Notes under the pieces: model-generated
The model's database searches: none
What the model was told of the DNA's origin: nothing
What the model saw: the letters and a program-made list of their open reading frames with translations, nothing else
Shown here: positions 55,892 through 64,000 of the stretch, piece by piece
Numbering within the stretch: position 1 is the stretch's first letter
Layout of the letters: the number at the start of each line of letters is the position of its first letter
DNA from: Drosophila miranda
Taxonomy: Eukaryota; Arthropoda; Insecta; Diptera; Drosophilidae
NCBI RefSeq assembly: GCF_003369915.1
Contig: NW_022881625.1
Coordinates: 7,068,001-7,132,000 of the forward strand
Length of the DNA: 64,000 nucleotides
Direction: 5' to 3'
Position numbers and translations under genes: made by a program

Positions 55892-56788
55892 ATGTATGCT
55901 GAGCCTGTTACTCCGGTGCAGAATATTTCTGTTCTGATGATATCTCAGGATATTGAGGATATTGACAACAATATGAACGGTGATACGGAGGAGTCGGCCA
56001 CAACTCAGGATATTGAGGATATTGACAATATGCACGGTGATACGGAGGAGTCGGCCACAACTCAGGATATTGAGGATATTGACAACAATATGAACGGTCA
56101 TACAGAGGAGTCGGCCACAACTCACGATATTGAGGATATTGACAATATGCACGGTGATACGGAGGAGTCGGCCACAACTCAGGATATTGAGGATATTGAC
56201 AACAATATGCACGGTCATACGGAGGAGTCGGCCACAACTCACGATATTGGGGAGAATATTGACAACATTTCTGACAATATTCACAATATTTCTGATTATA
56301 CAGTCAATGATATGGAGTGTACTATTTCTGATGAAATATATGATTCGTCTGTGCCAGTGCACCACGTGGAGGAGAAGCAGGAGCAGGAGGTTCGGGAGGA
56401 TCCGGACTTAAGTAAGTAAATAAGTAAAATTTAAAAAAAATACATATAATAACTTCTTAATTCTCCAGACATGTTTACTGAAGACATTCTTAGTACTGAA
56501 AGTGGAAAGGACAATTTGAAAACACCGATTTCCCCTAAGGCTTCGCCATCCGTGCATGGCTGCAAGTGCAAACTATGCGGCGAAATGATTGGAAGGTTGA
56601 GCACCTTGGGAAACCACGTAATGAACCAACATTACACAGCAATAAGAGGTATGGTTTCAAGGAATTCGAAGACAATGCAAAAAATTGCTGCCGTTTTTAA
56701 GGAAAAAAAAAGTGACCATGTTAAGACTATCAGAGGAAACTGGGGTGCCGGCCGAGTATTTGAGGGCGATAGTCATGTGCAGCGATGA
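55892..56788 (+). CDS. Gene X copy III: acidic repeat plus BED-like zinc finger
   Basis: The ATG at 55892 was formed by a deletion that joined aatg to tatgctgag. It opens 173 codons with about five acidic repeats (DIEDIDNMHGDTEESATT type). A 57-bp intron (56412-56468; GTAAGT, TTCTCCAG) is spliced in phase to MFTEDILSTESGKDN. The finger is CKLCGEMIGRLSTLGNH plus His five residues on (C-x2-C-x12-H-x4-H), like a BED or C2H2 finger. Spliced length is 279 residues. An A9 run after the finger may shift the true C-terminus, which in another frame runs to DINQ at 56861. Probably a nuclear DNA-binding protein; unrecognised. Confidence 0.55.
55945..56260 (+). repeat. 57/60-bp coding repeat of gene X, copy III
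   Basis: About five units alternating DNNM..GHTEE and DNM..GDTEE forms. No stop codons, in contrast to copy II. Confidence 0.9.
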
Positions 56789-56861
56789 CTATAAAAAAAT
56801 TGGGTGCCGCTTGTGGGCCGCCAAGACGGATGCAGAGAAGCTGAAGGACATCAACCAATAA

Positions 56862-57502
56862 CTGTTTCGTTTTTTAATTTTAATATTTGATTTGGCTTGA
56901 GTAGACTGATCCAGAGAAGCTGAAGGACATCAACCAATAAGTGTTTCGTTTTTTAATTTTAATATTTGATTTGGACTGCGATGACACTTGCCGGCTGGCG
57001 GCCTCTTGGAAATTTTAAGCCTCGTTAAGCTTATGGTCAAACGCCTGGCTGGTCTGCTTGAGCGCTCCATCGAATGGATAAACCTTCGCTCAGTTTATAC
57101 TGGATGCCCTTTTGGATTACAGGACTACCCTCTTTAGCGCCTTTGAATGGATAAACAAAGTGCATGTCCTACAAGCCACAAATTGAATGCCGAACACAGC
57201 AAATGCTTAACCCATGACACCACCAAAAGGGGGAGAGTGAGTAGAGGGGATGAGTGCCCCCTATTAATCTTAAGTGCTTCCTGTGATTTGATGTAAACTT
57301 GTACACGGGGAACAGAGGACTCCAAAGAGACCTCTCGAGCATCAATTCAATGTACAAATGACAGGTTGGCTAAGCTGCTCACCCCCCCACCTTCCCTCCG
57401 ATGGGGGATTCAGATGGGTGAGCGGCAGCAGCCCAGACTCCCCTTCCCCCCAGAAAATAACTTACCCCCCGGCTCCCCTTCAGATTCAATGCTGTGCCAC
57501 AG
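56862..57502. other. Shortened spacer between gene X and gene Z, copy III
   Basis: Non-coding. Relative to copy II it lacks about 150 bp near 56972 (the short frame after gene X) and about 670 bp near 57370, which removes gene Z's first exon. Confidence 0.55.
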
Positions 57503-58233
57503 ATGGCTTCGATGGGACCACCGCCCGTGTTGAGCTCCCTCTGGACAGGCGGCGCTTCTCCGGACAGCCGCGGAGACTACTACGACGACCCCCACGAAGA
57601 GTACTCCGACTGCCGCTACGAGGGCGACTACGAGGTCGACTACTCGAAGCCCACCGAGGAGGACCAAGAGGAGGAGTCGTGCTCCTGTCAGAGCCAGACC
57701 TGTCAGAGCCAGACCTGTCAGAGCCAGAGCGAGTTCAGCTCGATAGAGCGCACCGAGTCGGACTCGGAGTGGGAGGAGCTCTCCGTCGGCCCTTCCCCAA
57801 GGTCTCCCCGCTGGAGTCCCTCGGCGCAGTCGTGCTCTCCACAATGCAGCCGGAGCACCGTCAGCGCATGGTGGCCTTGTACCACCTCGTCTTGGAGACC
57901 GCTGTGGTCAAGGTCGTGCTGCTGGTGCTGCAACTGCTGTGCTGCGCGGTGTTCTGGCTGGTCGAGAAGACCGTGGGCTTCAACGAAACCGTCGGCTCGA
58001 AGCGCCACCGATTGTGGAACAGCAAGTTCAAGCTGCGCACCATCCAGCGCCAGTTGCTGTGGCGCATGGCCAATGCCCGGGGCGACGAGACGCTCGTCTT
58101 CTTTGCCGTGCTCATGACCACGCCCTGGCTGTTCTCCCTCAGCCTCCTGGGATTCATCCTGTCCCTGGCGGCGCTCCTGAAGAAGACCGTCGAGCAGCTG
58201 GTGTTCCAGATACGCCTGCACCTCGTGCTCTAG
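57503..58233 (+). pseudogene. Gene Z copy III: acidic and membrane regions
   Basis: An acidic frame from 57503 (MASMGPPPVLSSLW, GDYYDDPHEEYSDC, CSCQSQTCQSQTCQSQSE) and a membrane frame from 57844 to 58233 (TAVVKVVLLVLQLLCC, LVEKTVGFNETVG, LMTTPWLFSLSLLGFILSLA). Compared with copy II there is one extra TCQSQ unit. The hydrophobic part is conserved at protein level between copies. The first exon is deleted, so the gene is incomplete. Confidence 0.55.
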
Positions 58234-59374
58234 GGGCAGCCATCGAGCAGAAAGCAGCAAGCAGTATCCAATCACACACTGACAGAAGACACACGGCCAC
58301 ACGCCCGACACTCCACCCCTCCCCTAAGAGATGTTTGCACTTCCATTTGGGCATCTATTTTCGTTGATGCTGGCATCGCAATACACGGAATCGTCTCTCC
58401 GTTTTTGGCCGCAATGAAAATAGATACCGAAATATTCGAAATTCAAAGTCAATTCCCACGAGAGAGAGCGAGACAGGCCTTCTTCTTTTGGTTTACGGCC
58501 TTTCTTTCTTCTGCCTTTGGCATCGCCCACTCCACTCTCTTTATTTTTCTTGCATTAAATTGGCAATAATATGAACTCGCCTTCTCTTTCTGCTTAGTAG
58601 GATTCCCCTGTCGCCGATAGCCCGCATCCTCTGCGTTCCAGAATCTGCGGAAGTTTCCAGCGGGAGCTACTGGCGTGCATCAGCCGTCGAGTAGATTGAA
58701 TGGGAACGCTGCCAGCATATGTATATGTACTATGTGGCACACACACACATAGTACATATACATATGCAAATAGCGCAGACAGCTGCGTTCTAGAATGAAA
58801 TATTATTTCATTGGATACGCACACACAGATCCCCCTTCATCGCTCTCTGTTTCCCTGGGAGGGTGGCAGGGTACTGGGTGTCTACGCTGCTCGGCGCCGG
58901 CCTGTATCTAATCGCGCCTGCCATGCTTGTACCCACTGTAGATGCATATGTACATACAGTTGTTAATCAATGTCCGTTGATTGTCGCATCGTTGCTTGGA
59001 AGGGGAATCCCCCTAATATTAAAGCTGGGATCCTATGCCAGAGCAGAACGCAATACTTTTCATATCCCACCTTGGGTTTCCTTAACCAATCCCATAACTT
59101 TCGACATTGACAATGAGGCTTCATCAGCATTCGTTCGCTCACAGTCATTATCATAATGATGATGATAATGATAATAATATGCATGTGTGTGGTGTGTGAC
59201 TCTCGTTTAGGACCTGAGCTCAAAAGTGCAATGCACGGCAGAAAAATCAACACGAGCTGATTCAAGGGGTAAATATATGTATCTTTGGCACACCGAAGTG
59301 CCGACACTCTTTCAATTCAAGCTTGTTCACGGCCCGGCGATTCGCAAATGCGGCCAATGAGTATGTGTTGTGAG
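58234..59374. other. Unique segment between gene Z and painless, copy III
   Basis: Non-coding. Holds ACATATGTATATG-type inverted runs near 58715-58765 and an (ATG/ATA) run near 59150-59178. From about 58545 it has no counterpart in copies I and II in this window. Confidence 0.55.
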
Positions 59375-59410
59375 TATATAACATCCGATCCGATCAGGCG
59401 ATTCATCAGT
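59375..59410 (+). promoter_or_regulatory. Possible core promoter (TATA and Inr)
   Basis: TATATAA at 59375-59381 and TCAGT at 59406-59410 are spaced 33 bp from the first T to the Inr A, close to the Drosophila TATA/Inr spacing. It points toward the short frame at 59489. Confidence 0.45.
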
Positions 59411-59488
59411 GAAGATTTTCTCTCCTTTCGCTTTTCTGCCTAGTGGGGTCCCAAGTGTGGGAAAAGCCACGTGAAACTCAAGAAAAGC

Positions 59489-59572
59489 ATGAAGAAAATT
59501 ACGATTGAACCGGTGACTAGCTCATGGTCTTCCTCGAGCGAACCGACTGCTTTTGTTCAACTGGGACGATGA
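59489..59572 (+). pseudogene. Short frame after the promoter, probably the 5' end of a lost gene
   Basis: 27 codons, MKKITIEPVTSSWSSSSEP and onward to a TGA. The sequence joins painless C-terminal DNA (antisense) at about 59587, so the rest of the gene was probably lost at this breakpoint. Unrecognised. Confidence 0.3.
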
Positions 59573-59586
59573 GGTCTGAGCGTGTC

Positions 59587-61705
59587 CATCTCGGCCAGTG
59601 AGAACTTGCTCGTAGCGGGTCAGCAGATTGGTGCGGACAATGGCGCCGTTCAGTTCCGCCTGGGCCTTGATAGCCTGTGGGAAAAGAGAGGGGAGAAAAC
59701 AGTTGGATAAAGCCGAGGAAGAAAAGGAAATATAAACCCACCTGAGTATCGCTGACAGCCAGACCATTCAGGAGATTGAACAGCACAATGGTATGGAGAA
59801 CACAAAGAGCAGGAAGATCAGGTAAGTGTAGACGCTGTCAAACTTTATGTCACCGGCATCAAATTCTCCCGTGAGCATCACAATCGTCTTGATGAGCGCC
59901 TCGATGGGCACGGAGAATGTGTTGAAGTGACCATCATCTTCTCCCTCCTTTGCTGGCTCTGGCGTGCTGTCCTTCGGAGAGGAGGAATCCACCTGGGGCT
60001 TGCCAAACAGTATGTAGAAGCACAGACTAAACGTAAGCACAAAGATCGAGTAGAGAGCAAAGCTCTTGATGAAGCTTCTGGAGACGGCGCGCAGCATGAG
60101 AATGTGCGTCGAAATTGAGAGTACTGGCAGGGAGCCAACCAGCAGGCAGAACTCCACGGACACCAGCAGAATGGTGAAGACGGCCAGTATGCGCTGCGTC
60201 TCCTTGTCGTAGCTGGCTTCCATGCAGGTTAGGATCGTCAAGACAATGAGAGCCACCTCCATCAGGTTCGTGATGGACCTGAAGTACAGCAGCGGCGACA
60301 TGGCAAGCTGTATGACCTCTCGGATCATGAGATACACAATCCCTATCCAAGAGAACAGGCCGAAGAGGGCAGTCAGCCACCGACCGTGTGGTCGCTTTCG
60401 TGGAACTTAAGGAGCGTATGCGTGATAATGGAGGCAGTGAAGAGAGAGTAAAGTAGAAAGTTCAGATAGAAGATCACCGAGAGGCGGTGCCACTTGAGGA
60501 AGAGGAAACTCGAGATTAGCGGGTGCTGCAGCAGGTAACGCAGCTCCTTGGAATCGGCGATGTATGCGATTGGAGTCATCTCGCCCTCCAATTGGTGAGG
60601 ATGGCCAATGCTCCGCTTGTCCGACTGCCCGGGCTCTCGCTGGCGTCTCATCAGATTCTTGTAGTTGATGATGATCTCGAAACTCTGGTCACCGGGCTTC
60701 TCCCCGTTGGTGGTGATGCAGGAATCGAAGTGCTCCTCCAGCACTTTCGGGTCCATCTCCTGTATGTAAAAATCTCCGAACGCGCTTCTCGCCCCGATGT
60801 ACGCTCCCTGCCGTAGAAGCTCCTGTGCCACCTTTGTGTTGCGATACTTGACCGCATAGGAGAGTGGCACCAGGCCAGCCTTGTCCGCCTCATTGATGTC
60901 CACACGATCGCTCCCGAGCAGCAGCTGGAAGCAGCGCTGGTGGTCACAGAAGTCGTCCAGCGGCTGCTCACCCAGGCGACTGATAACCGCGTTCAGCAGC
61001 TTGGAATGCGATGTCAGCCTCAGCTGCGGATGCTTCAACAGCTTCTTTAGCGCCCTGTGGTTGCCCCAGATTACGGCCAACTCCACGGGGCTGATTTGGC
61101 TCAATTTTGAAGGATTAATGTTGATGCCCGTCTCGCGGATGGCCTCAAAGGCTCGCTGCTTGTCTCGCTTGATACTCTCCGCCAGCAGGGACTGATACTC
61201 CTCCTGGTTGGCATTGCATTGGTTGTCTGCGTTTCCGCTGACGTTCTGGTGGTACTCCGCGAACTGTTGCTCGAACTGGTTCTCGTCTCCGTCCGTCGCT
61301 CGCAGTCGATCTCTGCTCCGGCCTCGCGCAGCTCCGGCAACGGCAGTTCCGGATACTGATACCTCAGCATCTGGCGTACCTGCCCGTTCCGATAGCTGTC
61401 AATGTCCAACTGTGGTTGTTTCAGGAAAAGTCGGATCAGCTCCAGCTTAGTGCCTGCCTCAATCTTTCTATTCTTCAGCAAATGGTGGAGGGGCGTGAAC
61501 TCGCCCTGATCCACCAAATTCGGAGAGGCTCCGTACTCGAGCAGCAGCTGAATGCAGGAGCCCACCTGAGAGGCATTCGATCGTCCTGGCGATTGGCCTG
61601 GGCACCGCTGTCCAGGGCAGTGTGGAATTCCCGTATGTCCCGATTAGCGAGGGCTGCGCTCAACTGGCCCTGCGGATCGATGAAACCACAGTTGTAGGAG
61701 CTCAT
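59587..61705 (-). pseudogene. pain: painless copy III: nearly complete TRPA channel pseudogene
   Basis: N-terminus MSSYNCGFIDPQ at 61705; the shared deletion after QDDR; ankyrin sequence (EYGASPN, EFTPLHHLL); a ~17-bp deletion near 61297 that shifts the frame; then ISPVELAVIWGNHRALKKLL and VDINEADKAGLVPLSYAVKY. The membrane domain follows (HPLISSFLFLKWHRLSVIFY onward, frame change near 60385) through SRSFIKSFALYSIFVLTFSL and the pore region IVMLTGEFDAG near 59870. A frameshift lies near 59790 just before LLNGLAVSDTQ. A 66-bp intron (59743-59678) and part of the next exon remain; the C-terminus is lost. At least four lesions, so no channel. Confidence 0.92.
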
Positions 61706-63970
61706 TCTGCTGTCTGCAAAGAGTCAAGTGAGAATGGGGAGGATGAGCTATGTCTATGTTGGCTTTCGTTAATCTTATCCAACCCACGCTGCGTATGAGT
61801 AACTTCTAATGCCGTTTCTATGAAAATGATGCCAGAACCCGCATTGTTAGAGCTCTGCTCTGGTCAATGGAGGGAGGTCTGACCCAACAGACGGTTTCTG
61901 TACAGAGCTTGAAGTGGACCGAGCCCCGCAACAAACGGTATTTGACAACGCTTCATGCTACGATGATTTTCACACAAATGACTGTCTGTCCATGGAGCTG
62001 GCCAGCAGCTGGAGGCAGAACCACAGTCAGAGCCACAGTCACAGCCACATCCGCAGCCGAAAGCTACCCCACAGGTTTCTCGAAAAATAAAAGCCAAATC
62101 TTCGATTTGGGGGCAATTAAAGAAAGCGTCTTTAAGTGGTTTTTGTGGTACCCGAACTACAGACTTAATTTGCCCTCCCGTGTAGTTATTAAATTATAAC
62201 AATCCAACTGAAGACAAGGTAAGGCAAGGCCTGAGAAGTACTCAGGGAGTGGTTTGATTGTTCAAAGTGATCTACAAATTTGAATCAAGTTTGGTGTTCG
62301 ATCTCGCTCGCCTTTTGGTATATCGAAATTTAACGATCATAAAGAATAATCATAAAATAATCGACACATCAATATCAATTAGCAATCAATTGGTTACGCT
62401 TTATGCTTTGAATACTGTTCCGAATGGAGCTTTAGATAAAGCCCTGGGCAGTGCTGAAATCTTGCGATTTATAGGCGGCTCTTTTCGTAAATTTCAAGGC
62501 GGCTTCTTCTGTGGGATCTGATCCCTCCAGCCGTCAGAGCTCAACGTCTTCTCCGCTCTGTTGTGTTCTGTTCTGTTCTGTTCCGTTCTGTCTGCTGTCT
62601 GCTTTGATGCTTGAAATGTGTGAGAAATCGGCTAATCACACATGAGACCTGGCTAATTTGAATATTCCCCCACTGATTGTTTATCAATAGCCTACGAATT
62701 GGGAATCAGGAAACATCGTCTTCTCTTTTGTAGGTAGCTCTTCGGCTAATGTTGCTTTAGTATGCAAACAAATTGAGGATTGTAAATGACGCCCCTGGGG
62801 TCAAAATTTGTCGTTGATAAGATAAACAGAATCTCACAATCACCTTCCTTAATTGGCCCTTTATTTGATATTTTCTTGTCTCCCATCTTAACCTCTTCCC
62901 CATTCTGGTATTTGTTTTTCCACCTGAGTACGAGTATTTGCCCAAGCAATTGACAAACAACTTCATTGTTTGTCCAAACTGAAGCTCGACCCAAAGTCTT
63001 ACTAAGACATCGGTTGACAGAATGGCGTAATATCACAATAATTAACAGAAAACTTAACAGCAAACGATTTCAAAAGTGAGCAACTCCTCTCTCAGTCGCA
63101 TCTGACCCTAGCACTACTTTCAGAAATATTAATGTAGTCAAGGTAATCTATACTTATTGCGAAAAGCTTCGGAAAACACAAATTGCCCTTTAACTCTTAA
63201 ACATTTGCTTCATCTACGGAAACCAGTCGAAATCACAGAGTATACGGAGTCTGGAGTGGAATTTTATTCCCCCTTCTCTTGGAGCTCACATATGTATATA
63301 CTATAACACTGGTTAAAAAAAAGTACTCGTATCACTCTGGAATTTGAGAATAAAGTGTGTCACAAAGGAAAGGGAGTCCAACGGCATTATTACTAGTTTT
63401 AAAAGAAAAATAATAATGAGATTATCTTCATTCGCGATTCGAAAACTGTTTCGACTTCTCATTTTTTCTTTGAGTGAATTTATATTTATAAACCTTTCAG
63501 CCCTGTTCTTCTTTCTGTCTGTGGGAACATCTCGAATTTGGAGACTGAGAGAGCTGGAGCCTAGGAAATTGCCCAACAAAATTGGCTCTGAGTTGCACAC
63601 CGAATCCTCTACTAAAGTTCTTTGTGTTGTTGCAGCTGCAAAAGTGAAATCAGCAAATGACAACACTTCGGAAAGAGTAAGTAGAAGGGGGACAGACGTG
63701 ATTAATGTAAAGTTTTTAACGCGATAAACTGAATATGTATATGTCCAGCTGCACAGGATCAGCCGCGTTTCTCCGATCGTCTGTCAATAATTTATACTAT
63801 TTACGTACTGTCTTACACTGCTATAACATTCTAACATGATATTTTACCATACCCTTCCCGAATACGTGATGTGATCAGATCGAGAGACCCTCTAAACTAA
63901 ATTGCTTGTCCATAAAGTCTGTTTTTTGGCAAACTGTGCTTGGATTGTTTATCCAATTTATGGCATTATT
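61706..63970. other. painless upstream flank, copy III
   Basis: Non-coding and collinear with 41154-43479. The same long frames as in the other copies occur at 62746-63063 (minus) and 63344-63727 (plus), without sign of constraint. Confidence 0.55.
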
Positions 63971-64000
63971 ATACCCGATACTCAAAATGAGTATTGGGGT
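63971..64000 (+). mobile_element. DINE-1 5' end at amplicon end, copy III
   Basis: ATACCCGATACTC after 'atggcattatt', cut by the window edge. Confidence 0.85.

Larger units (their letters stand above)
55570..64000 (+). repeat. Amplicon copy III (runs past the window)
   Basis: It starts 'aaccatacatgccccg'. Gene X is the best preserved of the three; painless keeps ankyrin, membrane and pore sequence; gene Z keeps its membrane part but has lost its first exon by deletion near 57370. It ends in a DINE-1 at 63971. Confidence 0.92.

Noticed and set aside
55908..56237. Minus-strand Pro/Tyr-rich frame (WPTPPYDRAYCCQYPQY) in gene X, also in copies I and II
   Set aside because: It is the antisense of the acidic repeat. 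The sense frame splices in phase to the zinc-finger exon, which this one does not.

Overview
The window is repeat-dense DNA from a Drosophila genome. The evidence is many copies of a DINE-1/INE-1-type Helentron, short 55-65 bp introns with Drosophila-like splice sites, CR1-like and R1-clade non-LTR elements, Ty3/gypsy-type LTR elements, and degenerate copies of the TRPA channel gene painless. The DINE-1 subtype and element mix suggest the obscura group. painless lies on Muller element C in D. melanogaster. Multiplied, broken painless copies in a sea of transposons would fit a degenerating chromosome such as the neo-Y of D. miranda (formed from Muller C). That placement is inference and untested here.

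Layout. 1-4303: 3' part of a Ty3/gypsy element with an intact gag-pol frame, ending in a polypurine tract and partial LTR. 4304-6917: internal fragment of a CR1-like element on the minus strand. 6918-10118: a DINE-1/spacer tandem array. 10119-13140: a diverged CR1-like element that has lost its reverse transcriptase core. 13141-18704: quieter host-like DNA with one probable coding exon on the minus strand. 18705-26037: a DINE-1 fragment, minisatellites and a gag-protease LTR element whose presumed U3 carries a 91/111-bp tandem array. 26038-27930: host-like non-coding DNA. 27931-30022: 5'-truncated R1-clade element on the minus strand.

30023-64000 is dominated by three same-orientation copies of one amplicon (I 30023-36083, II 36221-44556, III 55570 to beyond the window). 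In order, each carries: (a) an unrecognised gene X, with an acidic 19/20-residue repeat and a BED-like C2-H2 zinc finger; (b) an unrecognised gene Z, with an acidic region and a two-helix membrane region; (c) a broken painless copy on the minus strand; (d) about 2 kb of non-coding DNA; (e) a DINE-1 at the same site. All three painless copies share one internal deletion, so painless was broken before amplification. Copies I and II each carry a short foreign patch replacing 11 bp, with short junction homology, the mark of templated repair.

Between amplicons II and III lie minisatellites, a partial DINE-1, an unrecognised two-exon gene Y on the minus strand, a complete small non-autonomous LTR element (46780-50660, TAAC target duplication, DINE-1 nested in its 3' LTR) and a nearly full-length CR1-like element (50665-55465).

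Few frames are intact: the gypsy gag-pol, CR1 ORF1 of two copies, and gene X copy III up to a probable C-terminal frameshift. No rRNA, tRNA or CRISPR array was recognised.
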